Below the pieces are notes generated by a model. The model did no database searches, was not told the DNA's origin, and saw nothing but the letters and a program-made list of their open reading frames with translations. Source: Lacticaseibacillus camelliae DSM 22697 = JCM 13995 (GTDB taxonomy: Bacteria > Bacillota > Bacilli > Lactobacillales > Lactobacillaceae). Taken from it: a stretch of 39,024 bases of DNA. Shown one piece after another: positions 16,256-24,972 of this stretch. Numbering within the stretch: position 1 is the first letter of the stretch; each line of letters starts with the position of its first letter. The DNA lies in NCBI RefSeq assembly GCF_001311195.1, contig NZ_BBAJ01000019.1:1-39024 (forward strand), given 5' to 3'. The position numbers and the translations under genes are program-made.

Positions 16256-17518
16256 ATGAAGAAGCAAAAAGCACTCGGAGCTTTGACTTTGGTTTTGGGG
16301 GCATCATTGCTGCTGGTCGCTTGCGGCTCTAAATCAGGCGGCGGCTCTGACAAGACGGTTGCAAACAAAGACAAACCAGTCGTCTTCTATAACCGGCAGC
16401 CATCGAACTCGAGCAACGGCAAACTGGATATGACGACCCTGAAGTTCAACAAAGACACGTACTATGTCGGCTTTGACGCCAAGCAAGGGGCCGAAGTTCA
16501 AGGCAAGATGGTCAAGGACTACATCACCAAGAATATTTCAACAATCGATCGCAATCATGATGGCATCATCGGGTATGTCCTCGCTATCGGCGACGTTGGC
16601 CACAACGACTCGATTGCCCGCACGCGCGGCGTTCGTGAGGCCTTAGGGACCGGCGTGAAGAAGAGCGGCGACATTAACTCTGCACCGGCCGGGATGAACA
16701 CGGATGGCAAGTCCGGCATTGTTAAGGACAGCAAGCTGACCGTCGGCGGTAAGACATACACGATCCGCGAACTGGCTTCGCAGGAAATGAAGAATAACTC
16801 AGGCGCGACCTGGGATGCAGCGACCGCGGGTAACGCGATCGGGACCTGGTCCTCAAGTCTGGGCAACAAGATCGATGTTATCGCCTCTAATAACGACGGC
16901 ATGGGCATGGCGATGTTCAACGCGTGGTCCAAGAAGAACAAAGTGCCAACCTTCGGCTACGATGCGAACTCTGACGCCGTTGCGGCGATTGGCGAAGGCT
17001 ACGGCGGTACCGTTAGTCAGCACGCCGACGTGCAAGCTTACCTGACCCTGCGCGTGCTGCGCAACGCCCTGGACGGCGCCAAGAAGGGTGTCGGGATCGA
17101 AACAAAGGACAAGACGGGCAACGTTCTGGCCAAGGACACCTACGCATACCGCGCTAACGAGCGTTCCTACTACGCGATGAACGTGCCGGTCACAGCGGAC
17201 AACTACAAGGATTTCATGAACCCAACCAAGACTTATCCGGATGCTTCCAAGCAGCTTTCGACCAAGACCTCACCGGAAAAGAAGGTATGGCTGGACATCT
17301 ACAACTCTTCAGATAACTTCCTGGGTTCCACTTACCAGCCACTGCTGAAGAAGTACGCGAAACTGATGAACCTCAAAGTTGAATTTATCGGCGGCGACGG
17401 CCAGACCGAATCCAACATCACTAACCGGCTGGGCAACCCGAGCCAGTACGACGCCTTTGCGATCAACATGGTGAAGACTGACAACGGCTCCTCATACACG
17501 TCCATTCTGAGTCGGTAA
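16256..17518 (+). CDS. mglB: Galactose/glucose-binding lipoprotein MglB, apparently circularly permuted
   Basis: This is the extracytoplasmic sugar-binding lipoprotein of the mgl ABC transporter. A signal peptide ends in the lipobox LVAC (Cys23). What follows does not start at the usual first strand but at KPVVFYNRQPS, which matches E. coli MglB past residue 100. The family then continues in order: YYVGFDAKQ, the calcium loop DRNHDG (98-103), GHNDSIAR, W186, SNNDGMGM and PTFGYDAN. The missing first segment is found at the C-terminus (342-420): DIYNSSDNF, then DAFAINMV. Ligand residues equivalent to Asp14, Phe16 and Asn91 of E. coli thus lie at 353, 355 and 404. The ATG follows AAAGGGAGGAAG. 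The frame is intact at 420 residues. Confidence 0.93.
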   Translation: MKKQKALGALTLVLGASLLLVACGSKSGGGSDKTVANKDKPVVFYNRQPSNSSNGKLDMTTLKFNKDTYYVGFDAKQGAEVQGKMVKDYITKNISTIDRNHDGIIGYVLAIGDVGHNDSIARTRGVREALGTGVKKSGDINSAPAGMNTDGKSGIVKDSKLTVGGKTYTIRELASQEMKNNSGATWDAATAGNAIGTWSSSLGNKIDVIASNNDGMGMAMFNAWSKKNKVPTFGYDANSDAVAAIGEGYGGTVSQHADVQAYLTLRVLRNALDGAKKGVGIETKDKTGNVLAKDTYAYRANERSYYAMNVPVTADNYKDFMNPTKTYPDASKQLSTKTSPEKKVWLDIYNSSDNFLGSTYQPLLKKYAKLMNLKVEFIGGDGQTESNITNRLGNPSQYDAFAINMVKTDNGSSYTSILSR

Positions 17519-17538
17519 TTCCGCCTCTGCATCACTCG

Positions 17539-17609
17539 CAACTCCAGGGATCAGGGATCGCCCCGTGCTTCTCGCATTTCGGAGCCGCCCCGTTGCCTGG
17601 AGTTGTTTT
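17539..17609 (+). terminator. Hairpin between mglB and mglA
   Basis: CAACTCCAGG and CCTGGAGTTG form a perfect 10-bp stem around a 47-nt loop, followed by TTTTA. Within the operon it probably acts as a leaky terminator or 3'-end stabiliser, giving more binding protein than ATPase and permease. Confidence 0.6.
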
Positions 17610-17649
17610 ATCAAAAAAATCAAGCAGGCGCTGGAAAGGAAGACGTATT

Positions 17650-19187
17650 ATGCAGGATTCAACATTACTAACACCAGAAAAGCCAGTCATTGGCGATGAT
17701 GTGATGCTGGCGATTCGTAACCTGAGCAAGTCATTTGGCCGCAACCGGGTCCTTCAACACATCGATATGGACGTGAAGAAGGGATCCGTGATGGGCCTGA
17801 TGGGTGAAAACGGCGCCGGCAAGTCCACCATGATGAAGTGCCTTTTTGGGATCAAGACCCGGGATGAAGGCCAGTTTTACCTCGATGGTAAGGAGGTGTC
17901 CTTCGCCGGCCCCAAGGATGCCTTGGAAAACGGAATCGCGATGGTCCACCAGGAACTCAACCAGGCGCTGGACCGCAGCGTGCTCGACAATCTTTTTCTC
18001 GGGCGCTACCCAACGACCTCACTCGGGTGATCAACGAGGCGCAGATGCGGCGCGAAGCCACGGAGCTCTTCCGGCGGCTGGGGATGACGGTCAACCTGAC
18101 GCAGCCCATGCGCAAAATGAGTGTGTCACAGCGGCAGATGGTCGAGATTGCCAAGGCGATTTCCTACCATTCAAAGGTGATCGTGCTCGATGAGCCGACT
18201 TCCTCGCTGATGGACCGCGAAGTGGAAAAGCTGTTCGACATGGTGCGGATGCTGAAGAACCAGGGCATCTCGATCATCTTCATCTCGCACAAAATGGACG
18301 AAGTGTTCCAGATCTGCGATGAGGTGTCTGTGCTGCGTGATGGGCACTTGGTCATGACCAAGAACACGAAGGATACCAACCTGAACGAACTGATCAAGGC
18401 CATGGTTGGCCGGCCGTTGGATAACCGGTTCCCGCCGGTCGACAACAAAGTCGGCGACACGATTCTGTCGGTCCAGCACCTATCGACCAAGTACGCGCCG
18501 TATCTGCAGGACATCTCGTTTGACGTGGGGCGCGGTGAGATCTTTGGCCTTTACGGCTTGGTCGGCGCCGGGCGCACGGAATTGCTCGAAACCATTTTCG
18601 GGGTGCGGACACGCGCGGCGGGTCGCGTGTACTTCAACGGCAAACTGTCTAACTTCAATTCGGCCAGAGACGCGATGGAGCATTGGTTCGCGATGATCAC
18701 TGAGGAGCGCAAGGCCAACGGCTTGTTCCTGAAAGGCAGTTTGACCTTCAATACGACCATCACCAACTTGAACGCGTATCGCCGCGGGCCGGCGCTGTCG
18801 GACCCGAAAATGACCAAGGCCACTCAGCACGAGATCAAGGTCATGAACACCAAGACCATGGGTCCAGACGAACTGATCGCCAGTTTATCAGGCGGCAATC
18901 AGCAAAAGGTCATCGTCGGTAAATGGCTGGAACGTGCGCCGCAAGTGTTCATGATGGACGAGCCAACGCGTGGGATCGACGTCGGGGCGAAGTACGAAAT
19001 CTACGAGCTGATCATCAAGATGGCCAAAGAAGGCAAGACAATCATCGTGGTTTCGTCAGAAATGCCCGAAATCCTAGGCATCACGAACCGGATCGGCGTT
19101 ATGTCGGACGGTCGGCTGGCGGGGATCGTCGATACCAAGAAGACCAATCAGGAAGAGCTGCTGAGGCTCAGCGCGAAATACATGTAA
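17650..19187 (+). CDS. mglA: Sugar ABC transporter ATPase MglA, frameshifted in this sequence
   Basis: This double ATPase powers galactoside import. The first domain has Walker A GENGAGKST, the signature MSVSQRQMVEIAK and Walker B VIVLDEPTSSL. The second has the degenerate Walker A GLVGAGRTE, signature LSGGNQQKV and Walker B VFMMDEPTRGIDVG. This asymmetry is normal for monosaccharide (CUT2) transporters. The ATG at 17650 follows GGAAAGGAAG. The frame breaks at the GGG at 18025-18027; one added G joins TTSLG to VINEAQMRRE, giving 512 residues, the usual length. It sits between mglB and mglC. Confidence 0.93.
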
Positions 19188-19200
19188 GGGGGAGACACAC

Positions 19201-20848
19201 ATGGCAGAAGATAAAGTGCTAACCGCGCAGGCCGAAGCAGAACTGCGCAAGCCGATTGATGATGCGGTCGGCAAGATTCAGGCTGAAGTTAATGAGCTGC
19301 GCAAGGACGGGACGGACCAGGTCATCAGTCTGAACAGTCACATCGAGGCGGTCAAACGCGACAAGAGTCTGAGTAAGGCGGAGCGCGATGCCGCAATCGA
19401 AAAAGATAAGCAGGCACTGGTCGGGGCTAAGCAAATTGAGGCCAAGAACAAGGATCAGGTCAGCAAGCTGGTCTCAGAGGCCGAAAGTTACATCAAAGCG
19501 CACTTCGACAAAGAGTATTACCAGCCGTTGCCGCGAGCTGTGCCGAGGAAAAGGTCATCGCCAAAAAGGCTTATGATGAGCAAGTGGCCCGCTTGGAGCA
19601 GGAGCACAAAGCAACCGTCATCAAGCTTTCTGATCGCAGCGAGATCAAAGAGGAGAATTATGTTCATAAGAACAAACTCTTTGACGCGAAAGTGACCCTG
19701 CAGGCGCGCCAGAGTCAAATCAAAGACCGCCAGCACGAGGCGTTCAACTACCAGTATCACCTACTTGACCTGTTGCGGATGTCTAAGTTCACCTTCTCGG
19801 AAAACATGAAGCAGAAGTGGGAGAACTACAAGTACACGTTCAACCGCCGCGATTTCCTGCTGCGTAACGGCTTGTACTTCGCCATCATCATTGTGTTCAT
19901 CATTTTGGCGATTATCACCCCAATCATCAAGGGGTCCTCGCTTTTGACCTACAACAACATCCTCAACATCCTGCAACAGGCGTCACCGCAGATGTTCTTG
20001 GCCCTTGGGGTCGCCGGCCTGATCTTACTTACCGGGACCGACCTTTCCATTGGGCGAATGGTCGGGATGGGCATGACGGCTTCTACCATCATCATGCACC
20101 AGGGCCCCAACACTGGGGAAGTCTTTGGCCACCTGTTTGATTTTTCGAAAATGGGACTGTGGTCACGGGTCATCTTGGCGTTGGTCGTCTGCATTGTCCT
20201 TTCGACGGTACTCAGCGCCATTGCTGGGTTCTTCACTGCGCGCTTTGGGATGCACCCCTTCATTTCAACCATGGCGAACACGCTGATCATCTTCGGCTTG
20301 GTTACCTACGCGACGAAAGGGGTGTCCTTCGGGGCGATTGATCCAGCCATTCCAAGCATGATTATTCCGCAGATTGGCGGCTTTCCATCAATCATTCTGT
20401 GGGCGATCGCGGCGATTGCCATTGTCTGGTTCATCTGGAACAAGACGCGCTTTGGTAAGAATCTGTACGCGGTTGGTGGCAACCCTGAAGCGGCTTCGGT
20501 TTCCGGGATTTCCGTCTTTGCCGTCACGCTTGGTGCCTTCGTTCTGGCCGGCATTCTCTACGGCTTCGGTTCTTGCTTGAATGCGCCGGATGGTCGGGTC
20601 AGGCTCTGCGGCTTATGGCCAGGCTGGGAAATGAACGCCATTGCCGCCTGCGTTGTCGGTGGGGTTTCCTTCACCGGTGGGATCGGCAAAATCTCCGGGG
20701 TCGTCGTCGGGGTCATCATCTTCACCGCGTTGACCTACGCGTTGACCATTCTGGGGATCGACACGAACCTGCAGTTCGTTTTTTTTCCGGGATTATTATT
20801 CTGGTCGCTGTCACCCTCGATTCTCTGAAGTATGTTCAGGAGAAATGA
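19201..20848 (+). CDS. mglC: Sugar ABC transporter permease MglC with long N-terminal coiled-coil extension, frameshifted
   Basis: The C-terminal 330 or so residues are a CUT2 permease: helices from LYFAIIIVFIILAI, the family sequence LGVAGLILLTGTDLSIGR, NKTRFGKNLYAVGGNPEAA, and AIAACVVGGVSFTGGIGKISG. Before the first helix lie about 220 charged residues rich in Lys, Glu, Gln and Ala with no membrane segment, likely a cytoplasmic coiled coil; E. coli MglC has nothing comparable. Four indels are suspected: near 19522-19526, at 20588-20589 and 20622-20623 (a compensating pair), and in the T8 run at 20779-20786. Repair restores AAYGQGWEMNAIAA and the end ILVAVTLDSLKYVQEK, 549 residues. GGGGGAG precedes the ATG, 13 bp after mglA. 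Confidence 0.88.
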
Positions 20849-20880
20849 CGATTGCACAGTCGTCTGGATGCGTCTCACAG

Positions 20881-20905
20881 AAAAGCCGCGGTTGCGGCTT
20901 TTTTT
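20881..20905 (+). terminator. Terminator of the mgl operon
   Basis: GCCGC-GGTT-GCGGC, flanked by AAAA and a run of seven T, 33 bp after the mglC stop. Confidence 0.93.
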
Positions 20906-21023
20906 GTTTAAGGCCGAGGCCTCACTGATCATTTTCATGATGGACAGCAATTAAACTGGGGTCACTTAGCAATCATACAACTGACTTGGCATAAAAATTA
21001 TAAAGTAAAGAAAGCCGTTTTAG

Positions 21024-21051
21024 TTGCTATTAAGCGCTTACATGTTACACT
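21024..21051 (+). promoter_or_regulatory. Likely promoter of the yesN-like gene
   Basis: -35 TTGCTA (21024-21029), 16-bp spacer, -10 TACACT (21046-21051), about 77 bp before the start codon. The candidate cre site fills the spacer. Confidence 0.5.
21029..21042. promoter_or_regulatory. Candidate cre (CcpA) site in the promoter spacer
   Basis: ATTAAGCGCTTACA agrees with the palindromic cre consensus at 12 of 14 positions, including the central AAGCGCTT. Lying between -35 and -10, it would repress the regulator gene when preferred sugars are present. Confidence 0.6.
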
Positions 21052-21127
21052 AAAATCAGTGAATGATTGCGCTGGATATTTAGTAAATGCGATTGCGGGT
21101 TTTGGGGTTTAAGTCAGGAGCATACTC

Positions 21128-22742
21128 ATGGGGAAGTACAGCGTACTGTTCGTTGAAGACGCACCCATTGCGTCAAGTTTGAAGGAGATTGTACCGTGGG
21201 CTGAGCTGGGGTTTCAGGTCATCGGTAGCGTGTTTTCGACTGAGGCGGCACTGAGCATGATCAGCGCTGCCAAGCCGGATGTGGTGCTGACCGAGGTGAA
21301 AATGAGCGACCTCGCGGATCTGGCCGTCGTCAAACGAGGCAAGGCCGCATCGCCGGAGACGGCGTTTGTGATCCTTACCGACTGCAATGATTTTGAGTGT
21401 GCCCAGCAGGCGATGCGGCTGGGCGTTGCCGATTACCTGACGATGCCGTTGAATGTGGCGGAGCTCAAGGCGGTGATGACCCGTTTGTGTCAGACGCTTA
21501 ACCAGCACCGCAACACCGTTCAGAACTGGCAGGCGATGCAGCACTACTACCGCGACTCGCTGCCGGTGATGCAGGCTAATTTTTACGCGGCACTGATCGA
21601 TGGCCAGGTCGAACCGGCGACCCTTGAGGCCTATTTGCGTGATTACCAAGTAGGCTTGACCGGACCTTTTTACGCCTGTCTGGTGCTGCATACCTCCAGC
21701 GCGCAGGCGCCGGATGGTAAAGATGTTACCGCCTTGCGAGCCGAGGTCCTCAAGCAGGCAAACGATTTTTTTGGCGCGCTGTGGACCACCGTGGCGTTCT
21801 GCTATTTGCGCAACACGGTCATGGTGGTCGAACTGCCTGCCGAAAGCGATGCGGCGGCCTTGACCGATGATGCTGACCGGTTCTGTAAGCTGATCAAAAG
21901 TCAGCTTGGGGCCGTGATCACCATCGGCATTGGGGCTGTCACTGACGATTTGCTGGATTTGCCCAAGGCCTATCACGGTGCGCGCACGGCGGTGTCTTAC
22001 CGCAGTCTGTATGGCGCCTGCAAAGTGATCAATATCAATGAAGTGGCACCGACCGAGATCACCGATTTCACCCCGATTTCTGACGCAGCCTTGGCGGACC
22101 TGTTCAAGGTCGTTCACGTCGGGCCGGACGAGGCAATTGCGGAAGCGGTCGAGGCTTACCTGGCAAATGTCAACCAGACAGCCACCTGTATGGCGCATCA
22201 CACGGTCGCAATCAATGACTTGGTTTCTTCACTGTATCGGTTTGCGGTGAATAATCACCTCCAGATTCCTGAGCTGACCGATGATCCGAAGGCGCTGTAC
22301 GCGCGGCTGCCGGAATTGTCGCCTCAGACGCTGAGCTTGTGGCTGCTTGACCTGTGCAAACAGCTGAATCGGCAGCTTGCGGCCGCGCGTGACAACTCGT
22401 CAACGGCCTTGATTCAAAGCGCCAAGGAGTTTGTCCGGGCCCATTACAGCGATGAGCAGCTGTCCCTTAACGACGTGTGTCAGGCGCTGGGGGTGTCCAA
22501 CTCGTACTTTTCGACGCTGTTCAAGCGCGAGGTGGGCCAGTCCTTCATTACTTACCTAACCGATTTTCGCATGGAGCGGGCGTCCCGACTGCTACTGGAA
22601 ACAACCGAAAAAAAGCCAGGCCATTGGCCATTTGGTCGGGTATGCGGATCCTAACTATTTCAGTTCTGTCTTCAAAAAGCACTTTGGCCGTTCACCAATG
22701 CAGTATCGCGGCGGCCTAGCGAAAGTCTCCAGCAGCAAATGA
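21128..22742 (+). CDS. YesN-like response regulator with degenerate receiver and AraC-type HTH, frameshifted
   Basis: The N-terminal receiver domain (1-120) is followed by a long middle region and a C-terminal AraC/XylS domain with two HTH motifs (LSLNDVCQALGVSNSYFSTLFK, then IGHLVGYADPNYFSSVFK). The acidic pair E10-D11 and T84 are kept. The phosphoacceptor Asp is Glu56 (VVLTEVKMSD) and the conserved Lys is Met106 (DYLTMPL). Phosphorylation in the normal way is therefore unlikely, and no histidine kinase gene is near. An extra A in the A7 run at 22608-22614 hides the true end; repair gives 537 residues to 22742. CAGGAG precedes the ATG. It follows mglBAC and probably controls it (inference). 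Confidence 0.88.
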
Positions 22743-22755
22743 GCCGCAGTGGTGA

Positions 22756-22796
22756 AAAATGACGGTCGCCTTGATTAAAAGGCCGGCCGTCATTTT
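22756..22796. terminator. Bidirectional terminator
   Basis: AAAATGACGG pairs with CCGTCATTTT, with a partly paired GC-rich inner part. It separates the yesN-like gene (+) from the convergent small gene (-). Confidence 0.88.
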
Positions 22797-22811
22797 GCTT
22801 ATTCCAGGTAC

Positions 22812-23159
22812 TCACCAATCCAGCGGACTGATTTCGATTCCGCGCGGTTTGGGCTCGATTGGCCGACCGGTGCTGGGCCAAAAATCCTTGGGGCCAAAGC
22901 CGCAGTAGTAGATGGTGAGGTGAGTGTGCGCATGGATGCCGGCGATGACCTGCTCGAAGTAGTCTAGGTCGGCAGTTTTCAGACTGTGCAGGGGCAGGGA
23001 ACGGCGCCGGTGCCCCTTAGGCGAGACGTTCATAAAAAAGGAAATCGCATCGTCTGCCTGGACTTTGCTGGCCATCAAGACGTAACGGGTGTTGTAGCGT
23101 CTGCGAAAGGCGGCATCGATACGTTCATTTAGGATTCGGACATCCTGGGCAACAGTCAT
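22812..23159 (-). CDS. Hypothetical protein, 115 residues
   Basis: I do not recognise the family. The frame is open further upstream, but the ATG at 23159 has GAGGTGAT at good distance and a promoter just behind it, so I use that start. The protein is small, basic and soluble: ERIDAAFRRRYNTRYVLMAS near the N-terminus, an Arg-rich centre (KGHRRRSLP), HAHTHLTIYYCGFG, and a Pro/Trp-rich end (FWPSTGRPIEPKPRG). It has one Cys and no metal cluster. It is divergently transcribed from the azoreductase gene, with a 198-bp gap between the starts. Confidence 0.7.
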   Translation of the reverse strand: MTVAQDVRILNERIDAAFRRRYNTRYVLMASKVQADDAISFFMNVSPKGHRRRSLPLHSLKTADLDYFEQVIAGIHAHTHLTIYYCGFGPKDFWPSTGRPIEPKPRGIEISPLDW

Positions 23160-23177
23160 GTTGATCACCTCGGAACC

Positions 23178-23206
23178 ATTATCGAACATGGGTTCGCATT
23201 TTGCAA
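23178..23206 (-). promoter_or_regulatory. Promoter of the small hypothetical gene
   Basis: On the minus strand: -35 TTGCAA (23201-23206), 17-bp spacer, -10 GATAAT (23178-23183), ending 18 bp before the start codon chosen above. This supports the shorter start at 23159. Confidence 0.6.
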
Positions 23207-23275
23207 TCACCAGGACTTGGCATACTGGCGCCCCGGTGAGCGGCTGGTGAGTTTCCTGATTAATTAACTTTTTCA

Positions 23276-23301
23276 AAAAAAGGTTGCCGGCCACCTTTTT
23301 T
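23276..23301. promoter_or_regulatory. 26-bp near-perfect palindrome before the azoreductase gene (MarR-type operator)
   Basis: Six A, then GGTTGCCGGCCACC, then six T form an inverted repeat with a single mismatched pair. The core GTTGCCGGC is also the core of the palindrome before the marR gene 1.2 kb away. It lies about 57 bp before the start of the flavoprotein gene, in its promoter region. Confidence 0.65.
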
Positions 23302-23357
23302 AGTGATACCTTATACGAGTGAACAAAACTGCTAGTCATGAAAGGAAGACAATCAAT

Positions 23358-23960
23358 ATGAGTCAGGTATTAGTTATTAAAGCACATCCTTTTGGTCCCG
23401 ACCGCTCCCGCAGCATGAAGGTGCTGGCCACCTTTATGAAAAGCTATCGCGCTGCCAATCCAGATGACACAATTGTTGAACGTGACCTTTATAAAGAGAA
23501 TTTCCCAGAACTTGACGGGGACATGCTGAAGGCCTTTGCCCCGAACGTCACGCCGACTGCCGAAGCCGCTGCCAAGTTGGCCGTGTTCGGGGACGCTTTG
23601 AACCAGTTCAAGACGGCGGACAAGGTCATTATTGCCAACCCGATGTGGAATTTGGGCATCCCCACCAAGCTGAAATCTTGGATCGATGCCATCACCGTGG
23701 TTGGTCAGACCTTCCGGTACACGGCCACCGGTCACATCGCTTTGCTGCCAGGCAAGAAAGTCATGCACATCCAGGCCGCTGGTGGTAAATACGCCGGCAA
23801 AGATCCGGCAACGCAGTACGTGCACGCAGCCTTAGAATACCTCGGGACGGAAAAGGTCGTTGATCTGCCGGTCGAGGGGATGGATCATTTTCCTGATCAG
23901 GCTAAGGCCATCGTTGAGGCTGCCGAAAAGCAGGCGGTTGAAGTCGGCAAGACATTTTAG
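23358..23960 (+). CDS. azoR: FMN-dependent NAD(P)H oxidoreductase, azoreductase type
   Basis: This cytosolic flavodoxin-fold enzyme reduces quinones or azo compounds with NAD(P)H. The frame is intact at 200 residues, normal for AzoR. VLVIKAHPFGPDRSRSMK is the FMN phosphate loop, IIANPMWNLGIPTKLKSWIDAI the flavin-binding and dimer motif, and GTFRYTATG-like GQTFRYTATG and HIQAAGGKY complete the pocket. The ATG at 23358 has AAAGGAAG 9 nt upstream. The palindrome in its promoter matches the one before the convergent marR gene, so MarR-type repression relieved by a small aromatic compound is likely (inference). Confidence 0.9.
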   Translation: MSQVLVIKAHPFGPDRSRSMKVLATFMKSYRAANPDDTIVERDLYKENFPELDGDMLKAFAPNVTPTAEAAAKLAVFGDALNQFKTADKVIIANPMWNLGIPTKLKSWIDAITVVGQTFRYTATGHIALLPGKKVMHIQAAGGKYAGKDPATQYVHAALEYLGTEKVVDLPVEGMDHFPDQAKAIVEAAEKQAVEVGKTF

Positions 23961-23985
23961 CTCAGTAACAATGAAGCTTGTATAA

Positions 23986-24013
23986 AAGCCATCAGGCGGC
24001 CGCCTGATGGCTT
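23986..24013. terminator. Perfect 28-bp palindromic bidirectional terminator
   Basis: AAGCCATCAGGCGG and its exact complement meet with no spare loop bases, with TTTTTTT on the plus side and TTTTATAC on the minus side. It overlaps the stop codon of marR by two bases and ends both azoR and marR. Confidence 0.92.
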
Positions 24014-24446
24014 ATTTTTTTAGTGCAGCCGTCATTTTCGCGGCTAATTGAATGTAAGTGGTTTGTTCCGCGGGCGAAAGCGCGGCGGTGGAGACTTGTT
24101 CCACATGCTGGCAGACGGTTTTAACGCGGCTAGCAAGCGTTAGGCCGGAAGCCGTGAGCGTCACCAGCGTGACCCGACCGTCTTGGGCAGAGCGTTCAGT
24201 TTGGACGATGCCTGCTGCCGCCATGCGGCGGACGGATTTCGCAATGGTCGAGTGATCAACGTCCAGCTGTGCGGCTAGCGTGCTTTGGGATTTAGAAGTG
24301 GCGCCGTCTTGCAGCAGGGCCATGAGGAGCATTTCCTGGCCCGGGTACACGCCGAGTTTGCGCAGTCCCTGTTCTGTTTTGGCCCGATGCGCGGCGACTA
24401 CATTAAGGGTCGCTGCCCCAACTGGAAATTCGTTAAAGATGAGCAA
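24012..24446 (-). CDS. MarR-family transcriptional regulator
   Basis: The winged-helix domain is clear: LAAQLDVDHSTIAKSVRRM is the recognition helix region and GIVQTERSAQDGRVTLVTLT the wing. GQEMLLMALLQ lies before it. I choose the TTG at 24446 as start because AAGGAG lies 8 nt upstream, giving MLIFNEFPVG and 144 residues; starting further upstream would put the operator inside the coding region. A perfect GTTGCCGGCAAC palindrome just upstream points to autoregulation, and a related site precedes the convergent azoreductase gene. Confidence 0.88.
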   Translation of the reverse strand: MLIFNEFPVGAATLNVVAAHRAKTEQGLRKLGVYPGQEMLLMALLQDGATSKSQSTLAAQLDVDHSTIAKSVRRMAAAGIVQTERSAQDGRVTLVTLTASGLTLASRVKTVCQHVEQVSTAALSPAEQTTYIQLAAKMTAALKK

Positions 24447-24466
24447 GTGAAAGACTCCTTTGATAG

Positions 24467-24478
24467 GTTGCCGGCAAC
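24467..24478. promoter_or_regulatory. 12-bp palindromic operator upstream of marR
   Basis: GTTGCCGGCAAC is a perfect inverted repeat located 6 bp upstream of the marR ribosome binding site. It shares nine bases with the core of the azoreductase operator. Confidence 0.65.
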
Positions 24479-24645
24479 ATACTAAGAATAACAGATTCAG
24501 CAAAGTTTACAAGTGTTGCTTTGCCGACCCGCGCCGTTGCGGCCGCGAGCGTGTGGGTGCTGCGCTCGATTCAGTGTTCCAGAAGTAGGGACGAGGCGTG
24601 GCTCACCCTGAAATTAACTGAAAAGAGCCCAAATTTAACCGGCAA

Positions 24646-24659
24646 AGAAATCGCTTTCC
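24646..24659 (+). promoter_or_regulatory. Candidate cre (CcpA) site upstream of the gnb operon
   Basis: AGAAATCGCTTTCC matches the cre consensus at 12 of 14 positions. It is 357 bp before the regulator gene, so its role depends on where the promoter is. Confidence 0.35.
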
Positions 24660-24812
24660 TAAAGCTTTTACGCTTCACAGGCGTTATTTAAAAGCCTGAT
24701 AGGCGAAGCCGTTTAGTAAAGTGATGAATGCTCAGCTTGGAAAATGGCCGCAATCCAGAGATGAACCTTTAAAATATAAAATAACTAATATGGGGAATAA
24801 CAGTGGGCATGC

Positions 24813-24856
24813 TTAGGCGATAAAAAAAAGGTACCTGATACTTTTTTATTGCCTAA
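24813..24856. repeat. 15-bp inverted repeat with A/T-tract core
   Basis: TTAGGCGATAAAAAA pairs with TTTTTTATTGCCTAA (one G-U), with GTA/TAC inside. It could end readthrough transcripts from either side. No gene ends close to it. Confidence 0.7.
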
Positions 24857-24972
24857 AATAATGGCTTTCTTAGGGATGCTGGCCTGCTTTCCCCATTTAG
24901 ATTAAAAAAACTGAAAGAAGACGATGAATTTCGAGTGTATCTGTTTGACGACGCTGCCATTTCGGGCGTAGG

